From Desulfitobacterium dehalogenans ATCC 51507 (GTDB lineage Bacteria; Bacillota; Desulfitobacteriia; Desulfitobacteriales; Desulfitobacteriaceae), in the NCBI RefSeq assembly GCF_000243155.2, contig NC_018017.1, positions 1,488,001 through 1,552,000 on the forward strand: 64,000 nucleotides of DNA, in the 5' to 3' direction. Below the pieces are notes generated by a model. It saw only the letters and a program-made list of their open reading frames with translations, did no database searches and was not told the DNA's origin. The translations under genes and the position numbers were made by a program. Every line of letters begins with the position of its first letter. The stretch's first letter is position 1. Below are positions 17,320 to 25,385 of this stretch, one piece after another.

Positions 17320-17348
17320 TTGACACCAATCGGTATGTTTGCTTTAAT
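17320..17348 (+). promoter_or_regulatory. candidate promoter for the hxlR gene
   Basis: TTGACA at 17320-17325 and TTTAAT at 17343-17348 are separated by 17 bases in the divergent region between the flavodoxin-like gene and the hxlR gene. This gives a leader of about 85 bases. No operator dyad was firmly identified. Confidence 0.45.
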
Positions 17349-17437
17349 TTTATTATAAACTAGCTGTTATTCAAGTACGCACATTAATGTTCAATACTAT
17401 AATTAAGGTTTAGTACTTACCCAAAGGAGAGTGTGAA

Positions 17438-17776
17438 ATGAGTTTTTCGTGTATTTCAGAAGCTGAAGATTTGGAAAAGACAGGATTTAGCTATACTTTA
17501 TCCCTGATAAATGGAAAATACAAAATGGTAATATTATATTGTTTGATGGAGTTTGAGGTGGTAAGATTTAATGAAATGAGGAAATATATCAAAACAATAT
17601 CATATAAGACATTGAGTACAATGTTGAAGGAATTAGAAGCTGACAAGCTTGTGCATCGGGAGGAATATCCTCAAATTCCGCCTAAGGTTGAATACAGCTT
17701 AACCGAGCGCGGCAAATCCTTAATTCCAATTCTTGATACCATGTGTGAATGGGGCAATACCAATCGAATGACCTAA
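17438..17776 (+). CDS. HxlR family transcriptional regulator
   Basis: A 112-residue winged-helix regulator. The N-terminus FSYTLSLINGKYKMVILYCLM and the recognition region TISYKTLSTMLKELEADKLVHREEYPQIPPKVEYSLTERG (seen in segments) are diagnostic for HxlR. There is no conserved cysteine near the start, so thiol redox sensing of the HypR type is less likely. It probably controls the divergent flavodoxin-like reductase. A strong terminator follows. Confidence 0.92.
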   Translation: MSFSCISEAEDLEKTGFSYTLSLINGKYKMVILYCLMEFEVVRFNEMRKYIKTISYKTLSTMLKELEADKLVHREEYPQIPPKVEYSLTERGKSLIPILDTMCEWGNTNRMT

Positions 17777-17840
17777 TACATTAAGTATTATGCTAAAGGA
17801 TTATGCTTTTTTTGAGTTAAAGTGATTACCAGTTTGACCA

Positions 17841-17889
17841 CAAGCAAGGCACCCTAAGCTTGATTTTGTAGGGTGCCTTGCTTGTTTTT
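17841..17889 (+). terminator. strong terminator after hxlR
   Basis: Arms of at least 13 bases, GCAAGGCACCCTA and TAGGGTGCCTTGC, are followed by TTGTTTTTG. Confidence 0.88.
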
Positions 17890-17943
17890 GAAGTTATCCT
17901 TGACATGAAAGGATGAAAGAATTCAGGAGGCTAATACACATAA

Positions 17944-18714
17944 ATGGAACTTAATATGGATTATTTTCTACAAATGTTAGACTTGTCCCGGATACAATGT
18001 GTAGTAGTGATTATAACTGCATTTTTAGTAGGCTTTTCAAAGACAGGGATTAACGGTGTGATAATGCTCGTGATACCTATTCTCGCGAGTGCCTTTGGTG
18101 GGAAGGATTCCACAGGGATTCTGCTCCCGATACTGTTAGTCGGAGATGTGTTTGCTGTATGGTCCTATCGCAAGAGTGTTGATTGGAAAAAGGTTTTTGC
18201 GCCTCTGCCTTGGGCTTTGATCGGCCTGTTCATTGGTGCTGTCGTTGGAAAAGTTATCAATGATCAGGTATTTATCATCTTGATCGGAATCATTATTATA
18301 TTCTGCTTAGGGATTTTAATGTACACGGAAAAGATGGGGAAGAACTTTACAGTGCCTACGGGGACATGGTTCTATATAACAGCGGGAATCTTAAGCGGAT
18401 TCGCTACCATGATTGGAAACGCCGCCGGTCCGATTTTTAGCGTCTACTTATTGGCGCTCGGATTACAGAAGAATGATTTCATGGGAACTAATGCCTGGTT
18501 CTTCTTCATCATAAATTTCATCAAGGTTCCCGTTCAGATTTTTGCATGGCATAATATAGAGCTACGGTCATTCATACTAACGGCGGTGATGACACCAATA
18601 ATCGCTTTGGGAGCGGTTTTAGGATTCTTTATAATTAAAAAAATAAATGAGAAATTTTTCAGGCATCTGATTATCTGCATGACAGCACTATCAGCGCTAA
18701 GACTATTTGTATAA
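17944..18714 (+). CDS. TauE/SafE family membrane permease
   Basis: A 256-residue integral membrane protein with about eight hydrophobic segments and the two family repeats: GFSKTGINGVIMLVIPILAS near the N-terminus and GFATMIGNAAGPIFSVYLLA in the middle. The family exports sulfite, sulfonates or related organic anions. No linked sulfur gene is present, so the substrate is open. GGAGG lies 13 bases before ATG 17944. A terminator follows directly. Confidence 0.9.
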   Translation: MELNMDYFLQMLDLSRIQCVVVIITAFLVGFSKTGINGVIMLVIPILASAFGGKDSTGILLPILLVGDVFAVWSYRKSVDWKKVFAPLPWALIGLFIGAVVGKVINDQVFIILIGIIIIFCLGILMYTEKMGKNFTVPTGTWFYITAGILSGFATMIGNAAGPIFSVYLLALGLQKNDFMGTNAWFFFIINFIKVPVQIFAWHNIELRSFILTAVMTPIIALGAVLGFFIIKKINEKFFRHLIICMTALSALRLFV

Positions 18715-18738
18715 GGATGTCTTTGGTTTTTGAGTACT

Positions 18739-18776
18739 GCCGCCAAGGCCCCATCAGGCTTAGGCGGCGTTTTTTA
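18739..18776 (+). terminator. terminator after the TauE-like gene
   Basis: GCCGCC and GGCGGC arms followed by GTTTTTT, 25 bases beyond the stop codon. Confidence 0.8.
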
Positions 18777-18870
18777 TATCTTCATGGCATACAGAAAAGT
18801 ATTTTTCGATTGATTGATAATTAATGGATTTTAAAGAATACTATACTTTGGAGTTATTCTTCTTTCCAGG

Positions 18871-19105
18871 ATGGAACATCGTGCGAATATAGTTAGAAAC
18901 GGCTATCTTTCCGCACAAGATTATGTCGCAACGAAATCCTAAAGTTTTTAATGAATTTTTAACGAGTTACCGCCCTCCTCATCCTGGAATGGTTCGGATT
19001 AGTTTAGCTTTTTATAATACTAAGGATGAAATTAGTCGATTCCTTCAAGCGTTAAGTCAGATAATTACCGATAAGAAACAGCTTGTTGAGAAATACTCTG
19101 TCTGA
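18871..19105 (+). pseudogene. C-terminal remnant of a class-V aminotransferase / cysteine desulfurase-like gene
   Basis: Two adjacent frames carry pieces of one C-terminus. The first (from 18871) reads VRNGYLSAQDYV, equivalent to the VRxGxxCAQ loop of this family. The second (from 18923) reads PPHPGMVRISLAFYNTKDEI, equivalent to the PGxxRxSxxxYNTxEEID end. The body of the enzyme is missing and the pieces are out of frame, so this is a decayed gene. The SxAQ position lacks the catalytic cysteine. Confidence 0.65.
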
Positions 19106-19190
19106 AACAAATTTTTATACTTCTTCAATAAGTAACAAAAGATAGTGTGAAGCATATTTTGTAGAAAATATTGAAGGGGTAGAAGGTTCT

Positions 19191-19778
19191 ATGAATCAAG
19201 GAATTTATGGACAGTTTCCGGTTATCGGAAATATGATTCCGAAGGATTATGTAGTCACGAAAGGCTACGGGGATACTGATATAAATTCAGGCAACAAATA
19301 TCCATGGAAGACAGGGTCTTTTGACTCGGCCTGTGTTATGGCCGGTATTGAGAATTTTAATATCGTTAAATATACTTCCATACTGCCTCCGGAAGCTACA
19401 GAAATCCCTATGGAGCAAGCGAGGGCTTTATATCATCCTGGTGCGGTAATGGGAACAATTATGGCTCAGGTTAATGGTTATAAAGGAGAGCGGATCTGTG
19501 CAGGGGTGGGAAGAATTCAAGTAAGAAGAAATTACGATGGTCTTTATATTGCAGGTTATGCGGCGGAATACTTAGGCGATGGGGATGAGCAGGTGGCAAA
19601 AAGAAGTTTGCACGAGTCATTACTCAGCATGGTTTTCCGTCGCTTTAACCCACGGGATGTTACCGTATTTAATGAAAGATTGTGTATTCAGGAACATATA
19701 GTAAAACATCAATACGGTACTGTAATTGCTGTGATTGGATTCTTAAATAATATTTATCCGGTAATAGGTGGTTTATAA
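19191..19778 (+). CDS. pdaD: pyruvoyl-dependent arginine decarboxylase
   Basis: A 195-residue proenzyme. The key region IVKYTSILPPEATEIPMEQA contains the serine that self-cleaves to form the pyruvoyl group (KYTS-ILPP). The later GAVMGTIMAQVNG segment and the C-terminal core GRIQVRRNYDGLYIAGYAAEYLG followed by MVFRRFNPRD match the PvlArgDC family. It would make agmatine from arginine for polyamines or acid resistance. It is monocistronic, with no agmatinase or arginine antiporter nearby, so the physiological role is open. Confidence 0.88.
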   Translation: MNQGIYGQFPVIGNMIPKDYVVTKGYGDTDINSGNKYPWKTGSFDSACVMAGIENFNIVKYTSILPPEATEIPMEQARALYHPGAVMGTIMAQVNGYKGERICAGVGRIQVRRNYDGLYIAGYAAEYLGDGDEQVAKRSLHESLLSMVFRRFNPRDVTVFNERLCIQEHIVKHQYGTVIAVIGFLNNIYPVIGGL

Positions 19779-19796
19779 TTTTTCATGTGTAAATTA

Positions 19797-19820
19797 ACCA
19801 GAAAGCATAGGCTTTCTGGT
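19797..19820. terminator. hairpin between convergent genes
   Basis: Perfect ten-base arms ACCAGAAAGC and GCTTTCTGGT with a four-base loop lie between the decarboxylase gene and the leftward ymaF-like gene. The flanks are T/A-rich without a long T run, so it may act in both directions with modest strength. Confidence 0.6.
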
Positions 19821-19830
19821 ATAAGCAAAT

Positions 19831-20136
19831 TTAGAAGAGTCGGGAGTATTTTTCATTTCCTGTTAAGGAGTTGTAATTGTGAGTATGGCCATGTTCAAAT
19901 GAAGTAGTACCTTGGTACTGATGGATATGGCCACCGCCGGATAAGGGTATTGCGGGACCTGTAGTCCCGGAGAAGGAGTGGACATGGGCATGGTCAACGG
20001 TTGTTACTCCATTATAAGGATGGACATGTGAGCTACCACAAGGTATATCATATCCTGTAGTACAGCGCATTCGATGGGAATGTCCACAATCAAAAGTGGT
20101 TTCATTACAAAAGTCATGAACGTGAGGTTTTTTCAT
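19831..20136 (-). CDS. YmaF-like histidine-rich protein
   Basis: The protein has about 101 residues with repeating H-x-H modules: HVHDF, CGHSHRM, SSHVHPYNGVTT, DHAHVHSFSGTT, GGHIHQYQGTT and HGHTHNY. This spacing of His pairs with intervening S/Y-x-G-x-T is the signature of YmaF proteins of Bacillus, of unknown function and presumably metal binding. ATG 20136 starts MKKPHVHDF; GGAG lies about 14 bases upstream, slightly far. An upstream in-frame extension to 20172 would place the ribosome-binding site inside the gene. Confidence 0.82.
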   Translation of the reverse strand: MKKPHVHDFCNETTFDCGHSHRMRCTTGYDIPCGSSHVHPYNGVTTVDHAHVHSFSGTTGPAIPLSGGGHIHQYQGTTSFEHGHTHNYNSLTGNEKYSRLF

Positions 20137-20270
20137 ATTCTTACATTCAGCTCCTTTCTGTGGAAAATACATCCAATATAGGTTATGATTTGTCTCTAAT
20201 TCATGTCAATGCTTTGTGCAAAATACTTAATAGGAAAACCCAAATATTACCGTGTTAGTACTTTTTAAGA

Positions 20271-20301
20271 AAAAGCAGCCAGTGAAACGTACCTGGCTGC
20301 T
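20271..20301. terminator. orphan hairpin
   Basis: Arms AAGCAGCCAG and CTGGCTGCTT form a perfect ten-base stem. On the minus strand a run of five T follows. It lies between the ymaF-like gene start and the methyltransferase promoter and would insulate the leftward gene from transcription entering on the right. Confidence 0.55.
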
Positions 20302-20349
20302 TGCGTTTATTTTCGGGGGGTGTATATTGCGCTGTTAAATAAAGGCTTT

Positions 20350-20368
20350 ATTACTTATAATAAGTAAT
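20350..20368. promoter_or_regulatory. 19-bp perfect palindrome, candidate operator
   Basis: ATTACTTAT, one central A, ATAAGTAAT. It lies 60 bases before the methyltransferase start, in the place expected for an operator. The binding regulator is unknown. Confidence 0.45.
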
Positions 20369-20427
20369 ACGGAAACAAGGTTGAGACAGATAAAACAGAT
20401 GACATAAGGTAGATTGGAGAGGTAATA

Positions 20428-21030
20428 ATGGGAAATACGGATAAGTTTGAACTGATAGCTAATATATATGACACTTCTGAAAGAATCCAAATTGCAAAGG
20501 TATCATCAAATGCCATTCGTGAATATTTAGTTGATGCTAAAGGTAAGAATGCTATTGATTTTGGGTGTGGAACTGGTCTAGTTGGAATGAACTTGTTAAA
20601 CGATTTTAATTCTATGCTTTTTCTGGATACATCACAAAATATGATTAATCAAATAAAGCAAAAAATTTCTGGTTCTAATATACAGAATGCAGCAACATTA
20701 TGCTTTGACTTTGAAAAAGATAGTCTTCCGGATTTACATGCTGACTATATTTTTATGGCACAGGTTTTGCTCCATATTAATGATGTTGAATTAGTTTTAT
20801 CAAGATTGTATAAGGTTCTAAATGAAAGAGGACATTTATTAATCGTAGATTTTAATAAAAATGAAAAAATAGTTCCAGATATGGTTCATAACGGATTTGA
20901 TCAAATAGAGTTAGCAGATATTATGACAAAAATAGGATACAAGGATATTCAATCTAAAACTTTTTATACTGGAAGTAAAATATTCATGGGGCATGATGCA
21001 TCTTTGTTTATTCTTGATTCTCAGAAATAA
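20428..21030 (+). CDS. class I SAM-dependent methyltransferase
   Basis: A 200-residue methyltransferase with the SAM-binding motif I AIDFGCGTGLVGMNLL, the acidic end of motif II (LFLDTSQNMINQI) and YIFMAQVLLHINDVELVL as motif IV. A C-terminal cap is short. This is the UbiE/Methyltransf_11-25 type; the substrate is unknown. AGGT precedes the ATG. A palindrome just upstream suggests dedicated regulation. No partner gene is linked. Confidence 0.88.
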   Translation: MGNTDKFELIANIYDTSERIQIAKVSSNAIREYLVDAKGKNAIDFGCGTGLVGMNLLNDFNSMLFLDTSQNMINQIKQKISGSNIQNAATLCFDFEKDSLPDLHADYIFMAQVLLHINDVELVLSRLYKVLNERGHLLIVDFNKNEKIVPDMVHNGFDQIELADIMTKIGYKDIQSKTFYTGSKIFMGHDASLFILDSQK

Positions 21031-21106
21031 AGTTAGAAATATTAATTGCCTGCTAGAGCGATCATAAGGCCTTCATATGGTAGGAGAGAAAATAAACAAC
21101 ACCAAA

Positions 21107-21236
21107 TTAGCTGTTTATTTCTTCCGCTGCAAAATAATTTTCTTCAACACCTGCAAAGTTAAAGGTTCGGCTGCTCTCCAACCGTTACCCCTTTGGCTAT
21201 AAGGTCGCTCCCCATGGCGTTTATGTTGTAGCTGCC
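21107..21236 (-). pseudogene. possible coding remnant in two frames
   Basis: On the minus strand one frame reads GSYNINAMGSDLIAKGVTVGE and stops; the next frame continues FNFAGVEENYFAAEEINS before its stop at 21107. The two pieces read as one protein C-terminus split by a frameshift. I do not recognise the family. This interval (21031-21432) otherwise contains only a hairpin and the promoter of the next gene. Confidence 0.35.
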
Positions 21237-21394
21237 AAAAAGAATTATTATATAAATTACACCTAACTCTAAGTCAAGGATGATTATGAAAATATTTTAT
21301 ATAAGGTTATACTTACTGTATCCTAGGGAGTATAAATTTATTAATATATGAAAATTCTTTTTGCATACTATTGACTTACAGTTAAGTATAGGGT

Positions 21395-21411
21395 CTATAC
21401 TTGTTGTATAG
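21395..21411. promoter_or_regulatory. dyad in the promoter of the FMN reductase gene
   Basis: CTATAC and GTATAG with a five-base spacer TTGTT lie about 20 bases before the ATG of the flavodoxin-like gene. TTGACT occurs at about 21371. The dyad overlaps the expected -10 region and could be an operator. Confidence 0.4.
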
Positions 21412-21432
21412 CAGAGATAGGAGTGTGGATTT

Positions 21433-22059
21433 ATGAAAGTGATAGCTATTAATGGTAGTCCCCGTAAAAATGGTAATACAAGCCAGGCACTCAAGGTTAT
21501 GGCCGATGAGTTGGAACAGCAGGGTATAGAAGTTGAAATCATTCAAATTGGCCAGCTGAGTATTCATGGGTGCATTGGTTGTGGATACTGTCGGACTTCT
21601 GAGGAAAATCACTGTGTTTTTAAAGAGGATATTGTTAATGAAGTTGCAAAGAAAATGCGGGAGGTGGACGGCTTTATTCTTGCATCCCCTACCTATTATG
21701 CAGGAATAGCAGGAACAATGAAGGCTTTTCTGGACAGAGTATTCTACACAAGTTCAGGCTATTTCAAATATAAGGTTGCAACTTCCATTTCTGTTGTAAG
21801 ACGTGCCGGTGGTGTAGATGTAGTACACCAGCTCAATAACTATCTTAACTTAGCTCAGACAGTCATACCGCCGTCCCAATACTGGACAGTAGCGTATGGT
21901 ATGGAAAAAGGAGAAGTTCTTCAGGACGGAGAAGGTATTCAGACCCTTCGTAAAAATGCCAGATCAATGGCCTGGCTCCTTAAGACAATTGACGCTGGAA
22001 AAGAAAAAATACCTGTTCCTGTAGAAGAAGATCGTGTTAGGACAAATTTCATACGATAA
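21433..22059 (+). CDS. flavodoxin-like NAD(P)H-dependent FMN reductase
   Basis: A 208-residue flavoprotein similar to that at 16706-17257. It has AINGSPRKNGNTSQALK (FMN phosphate loop), the cysteine segment IHGCIGCGYCRTSEENHCVF, and ASPTYYAGIAGTMKAFLDRVFY. The C-x2-C-x2-C-x7-C spacing is that of iron-sulfur flavoproteins that bind a [4Fe-4S] cluster, so it may be an ISF-type oxidoreductase. GGAG precedes the ATG. It is monocistronic with its own promoter dyad. Confidence 0.88.
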   Translation: MKVIAINGSPRKNGNTSQALKVMADELEQQGIEVEIIQIGQLSIHGCIGCGYCRTSEENHCVFKEDIVNEVAKKMREVDGFILASPTYYAGIAGTMKAFLDRVFYTSSGYFKYKVATSISVVRRAGGVDVVHQLNNYLNLAQTVIPPSQYWTVAYGMEKGEVLQDGEGIQTLRKNARSMAWLLKTIDAGKEKIPVPVEEDRVRTNFIR

Positions 22060-22277
22060 TAAATCAGAAGGGAACCACTATGATTGCGTTCCTTATATCG
22101 TTAAATAAGTGAATATGCAGAACATGGATAGAGTGCATTTCTTGAACAAGGGATTGCACTCTATTTACGTCAGTAATGAAATAGAAAAAAAGCTAAAGCA
22201 GGAAAATAACAAGTTTAAAACATATTAAAGAATAAGCCCATTAATATGGAAAAAAACGATTTTTATTTGATATAATT
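22060..22277. other. intergenic region with two hairpins
   Basis: One small hairpin follows the reductase gene (GGAAC/GTTCC around 22071-22092). A second, larger one lies at about 22129-22165 (ATAGAGTGCA/TGCACTCTAT). Neither has a strong T run, but they probably end the upstream transcript. A TATAAT at 22271-22276 may be the -10 box for the downstream leader. Confidence 0.4.
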
Positions 22278-22440
22278 AATGTTAGTTACAGGGTCAGCAC
22301 AGGATTCGTTAAAAGAATCATCGTCGCATTCTTCCGGGTCTTTAGGTTACGGTTACAGTGACAAGCCATGCCGGTCATTCCACGGCTTGGGAAAACCCAG
22401 AAGGTCTAGCTTCTGTTATCAGTAGCGGAATTCTGTCAGC
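22278..22440 (+). ncRNA. candidate structured leader of the HXXEE gene
   Basis: Several short stems occur in a row: GATTC/GAATC (22303-22319), AAGCC/GGCTT (22373-22388), GGG/CCC with an AAAA loop (22389-22398), and AGAAG/CTTCT (22399-22414). A TATAAT lies just upstream. The leader precedes the HXXEE-domain gene by 50 bases. It may be a riboswitch-like element or another small RNA; I could not match it to a class. Confidence 0.35.
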
Positions 22441-22490
22441 TAAATAATCAAAGTTTGATATATGCAAATAGAAAGGCTAGGGAAAACGAA

Positions 22491-22967
22491 ATGTTTGAAT
22501 TATTATTTTTGATGTCCTTCACATTGCATAATCTTGAAGAAGGGATTTGGTTGCCAAAGTGGTCAAAGAACGCGGGCAGATATCATCAACAAGTAGGAAA
22601 TAATGAGTTTCGCTTTGCAGTCATGGTCGTGACGGTATTTGGATATATTTTAACGTTTGCTTTTTTAGTAGCAGAAAACTCAAATGAGGTAATAAAGTAC
22701 TTATATCTCGGTTTTATAATGATGATGTGCTTTAACTCAATATTCCCCCACCTGATAGCAACAATATTTCTAAAGAGGTATGCTCCAGGAACATTAACGG
22801 GTGTTTTTCTAAATTTGCCGATCGGATTGTATTTGATATTTTGGCAATATGGTAATCAGCTCGAGGTTAACAAATTGGTAATCGGTTTTGTTGTGATTGC
22901 GACTGCAACACTTACATCGCTGCGACCACTATTTAAACTAGGAAGAGGATTATTTAATGAGTGTTAG
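22491..22967 (+). CDS. HXXEE-domain membrane protein
   Basis: A 158-residue integral membrane protein with about four or five hydrophobic segments. The N-terminal MSFTLHNLEEGIWLPKW contains the eponymous H-x-x-E-E motif within a membrane helix. The family function is unknown; it is thought to resemble membrane-embedded metal-binding enzymes. ATG 22491 follows AGGG. A longer in-frame TTG start at 22455 exists but lacks a ribosome-binding site. It has a possible structured leader. Confidence 0.8.
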   Translation: MFELLFLMSFTLHNLEEGIWLPKWSKNAGRYHQQVGNNEFRFAVMVVTVFGYILTFAFLVAENSNEVIKYLYLGFIMMMCFNSIFPHLIATIFLKRYAPGTLTGVFLNLPIGLYLIFWQYGNQLEVNKLVIGFVVIATATLTSLRPLFKLGRGLFNEC

Positions 22968-23031
22968 CTAAGTAATGGACAGCTTGGTTTTTTCGTAGCT
23001 TAACATGGAGTGTTTTCTGCAATATACCAGA

Positions 23032-23067
23032 TTGCCGATGGAATACCAGTTTCATACGGCATCTTTT
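23032..23067 (+). terminator. terminator after the HXXEE gene
   Basis: TTGCCGATGG and CATACGGCA pair imperfectly around a 14-base loop and run into TCTTTTTTA. Confidence 0.6.
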
Positions 23068-23154
23068 TTATATCTTAAGGCATGTGTGGTAGGGCTATAA
23101 AGCGAGAAGCTGAGAGTGGAAAGCTTATTGTTGAAAGTAATCAAGGATTAACCA

Positions 23155-23556
23155 TTGCAAACCGCTATTAATGGAATGCTTCGTATTGCAACAGGCTCTC
23201 TTTTAGGGGCTACATTTATTTCTTTTTTTGTCGGCGTGATTATCTTGATTATTTTGATATTGATTACTCAACGTCGCTTAGAGTTTCCTTTGTATGACAT
23301 CCAAAAAAACCGTATTCCGATTTGGGTATATATGGGTGGTATATTTGGCATCTTTATTGTATCTGGCAACATTTTGTTGTTACCTGTACCTGGATCGGTT
23401 CTAACTACTATGGTTTTCCTATTGGGACAAAAGATTATGGCATTAGCAATTGATCAGTTTGAAATATTTAACTTACAAAAAAGAAAAATTGATAGTAGAA
23501 GAATTGCCGCTCTGGTATTGACGACTATTGGAATAATATTTGTTAAGTTCTTGTAA
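23155..23556 (+). CDS. DMT-type (DUF606/YdcZ-like) membrane protein, N-terminally short
   Basis: A 133-residue protein of four or five hydrophobic segments. QTAINGMLRIATGSLLGATF followed by SFFVGVIIL matches the first part of YdcZ/DUF606 transporters, and the FLLGQKIMALAIDQF region with LTTIGIIFVKF end matches the last. The family normally starts with a further 15 residues of the first helix, absent here. TTG 23155 is preceded by AAGGA at seven bases. An in-frame stop upstream rules out a longer form, so the gene may be slightly truncated. Confidence 0.7.
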   Translation: MQTAINGMLRIATGSLLGATFISFFVGVIILIILILITQRRLEFPLYDIQKNRIPIWVYMGGIFGIFIVSGNILLLPVPGSVLTTMVFLLGQKIMALAIDQFEIFNLQKRKIDSRRIAALVLTTIGIIFVKFL

Positions 23557-23654
23557 TCTTCGATGAGGTATGCAAAAATCAAGGAAATGTTTGTGCTGAT
23601 GATAGGGTCCGAGGGCTATGCTAACTGGACTATTTTCGGTTTATAACAAGCAAA

Positions 23655-23688
23655 ATCCGCTACACCAAAGTTACAGGGTGTAGCGGAT
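23655..23688. terminator. hairpin before the RibD-like reductase gene
   Basis: Twelve-base perfect arms ATCCGCTACACC and GGTGTAGCGGAT with a ten-base loop. It is probably the end of the previous transcription unit. Confidence 0.65.
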
Positions 23689-23754
23689 ATATTATGTTTC
23701 GAGATTAAGTTTAACCGGAAAGTACTTGAAAGAATTTATAAAGGAGAAGATACA

Positions 23755-24276
23755 ATGAGCGGAAAAATTATTATGAACTTAGCCATCAGCATTGACGGAT
23801 ATATTGCTGATGAAAGCGGCGGCTTTGACTGGATTGTGGGGCAAGGCGATACCGCTATTGATACAGTCGAAAGAAGTGAGTTTGAAGAGTTTCTTGCGGG
23901 TATTGATATTGTTGTTATGGGCAAGAACTGCTATGAGCAGGGCTTTGCTAAAGATTACCCAACAAAAACGGTTTATGTAGCTACCAGTGAAAAGAAAGAA
24001 GATGAGGGTAATATCCGTTTTATACGTGGTGATATTGTCAGCAAATTTGAAAAAGAAAAGAACAGCGGTAAAAATATATTTCTGTTTGGTGGCGGCGGTC
24101 TGATAGATCATTTTGTCAAGACCAATGCTATTGACGAATATATTGTGGGAATCATTCCAACGATACTCGGAAAAGGCCGTCCGCTGTTTTTAGGAAACAA
24201 CCCGACAATACAGCTTCATCTTGATAAATACACCGTTAGCGATGGAATTGCTGTGTTTCATTACTCAAAACGATAA
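23755..24276 (+). CDS. dihydrofolate reductase family protein (RibD C-terminal-like)
   Basis: A 173-residue protein of the YyaP/RibD-C group: KIIMNLAISIDGYIADESGG at the start, IVVMGKNCYEQ in the middle, NIFLFGGGGLIDHFVKTNAIDEYIV (seen in two segments), and PTILGKGRPLF near the end. These residues form the NADPH-binding dihydrofolate-reductase fold. The true substrate in this subgroup is unknown. GGAG precedes the ATG. It is monocistronic. Confidence 0.88.
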   Translation: MSGKIIMNLAISIDGYIADESGGFDWIVGQGDTAIDTVERSEFEEFLAGIDIVVMGKNCYEQGFAKDYPTKTVYVATSEKKEDEGNIRFIRGDIVSKFEKEKNSGKNIFLFGGGGLIDHFVKTNAIDEYIVGIIPTILGKGRPLFLGNNPTIQLHLDKYTVSDGIAVFHYSKR

Positions 24277-24305
24277 CATAGTAGTTTCATAGAGCGAAAT
24301 CCCAT

Positions 24306-24927
24306 TTGTCACATTATGCTGAAATACAGGGCGATTGTGACTCTCCGGATGCCCTAAAAAAAGCTATTGAATTAACTTGTCCTGATATGATCATCCATAT
24401 GATCGCTATGTATCAAAGCCATATTGAGGCACTGGAAAAAGCTCTCGAGGGCCAGAGAATAAAACTTCTGCTTATCTCCAGTGTCGATGTTTATAAGGGC
24501 TTTGAAGTTTTCAATAAACTATCCTCCGCTCCGATTGAGCCGATTCCATTTACAGAAAAATCTCCTTTGCGAGATATTCGATTTCCTTATCGGGAAAAGC
24601 CAGGTATTAACTTTGGATATTATTATGACAAAATTTTAGTAGAGGAAATCGCCTGTGGGCGCAGGCAATCAATCGACTTTCCTAATTGCGGCGACACTCA
24701 CGGTGCTGCCAACCATAAAAAAAGTGCAGGTAGCTGCGTTAAATCCAGTAAATGCAAAAAAGTTTGTCAATGGTATTAGATATAAGCTTCAAAGCGAATT
24801 TGAAATTAGTACACAAGATATCCTATTTGAAGCAGTAGAAGATTTGGAAATTGCAGTGAAAGAAAGTGATATTATAATTACAGTGACACCATCAAGAGCA
24901 CCAATAATAAAAAAGAATTGGATTTTT
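24306..24927 (+). pseudogene. chimeric remnant: epimerase fragment joined to ornithine-cyclodeaminase fragment
   Basis: From 24306 to about 24650 the sequence encodes part of an extended SDR/epimerase: LTCPDMIIHMIAMYQSHIEA, then LLLISSVDVYKGFEVFN, without the N-terminal Rossmann glycine loop and without the C-terminus. At about 24650 this frame becomes meaningless, and a different frame begins GAGNQSTFLIAAT followed by VLPTIKKVQVAALNPVNAKKF and SDIIITVTPSRAPIIKK. The latter is the NAD-binding core of ornithine cyclodeaminase/mu-crystallin proteins, cut at both ends. Two gene remnants were thus joined by deletion. Confidence 0.75.
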
Positions 24928-24936
24928 TAGAACAAA

Positions 24937-24977
24937 AATCGGGCTGAAAGAGTGGATTTTTCGGCCCGATTTCTTTT
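24937..24977 (+). terminator. terminator hairpin
   Basis: AATCGGGC and GCCCGATT arms around a 19-base loop are followed by TCTTTT. It sits just after the ornithine-cyclodeaminase-like fragment and is probably the original end of that operon. Confidence 0.7.
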
Positions 24978-25097
24978 AGATCCTGTTAAAAATATCAATA
25001 TAAGGCACAGAGTCTACAGAATCTAGTATAAGCGAATAAGAAAACGGCCGATATTGTGGCCGTTGAAGTTTAACTAAAGATATAAATGTCTCGCCGA

Positions 25098-25385
25098 TCA
25101 TGGAAGATCGTAAAGCGGGTTAAATGGTTGAGGAATTCCCATCCTTCTCTCTAAACGTTGTAACCAAGGCGGCTCGAATTGTTCTTCATAAAGCTCCCAC
25201 CAGATAGGTTCACGACCCGGTATTATACCCATACGACGTTCAAGTTGTTTCAGCCAAAGTGGATGAAACTGTTCTTCAAATCTTTCCCACTCCGGTGGTT
25301 CATAACTACCGATATGAGTCAATGGATATCTTGCTACCATCCGGGGATATGGTGCATAGACGGGTATGGTTGTAGGATAGTACAT
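25098..25385 (-). CDS. unrecognised Trp/Glu/Arg-rich protein with a tandem repeat
   Basis: A 95-residue protein that I cannot assign. After a tyrosine/proline-rich N-terminus (MYYPTTIPVYAPYPRM) comes a near-duplicated unit of about 33 residues. Copy one contains EEQFHPLWLKQLERRMGI and copy two EEQFEPPWLQRLERRMGI; each is preceded by a W-E-x-F/Y segment. No membrane segment is present. ATG 25385 follows AGAGGTGATC at good spacing. Small Y/P-rich proteins of spore formers often belong to the coat; that suggestion is only inference. Confidence 0.65.
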   Translation of the reverse strand: MYYPTTIPVYAPYPRMVARYPLTHIGSYEPPEWERFEEQFHPLWLKQLERRMGIIPGREPIWWELYEEQFEPPWLQRLERRMGIPQPFNPLYDLP

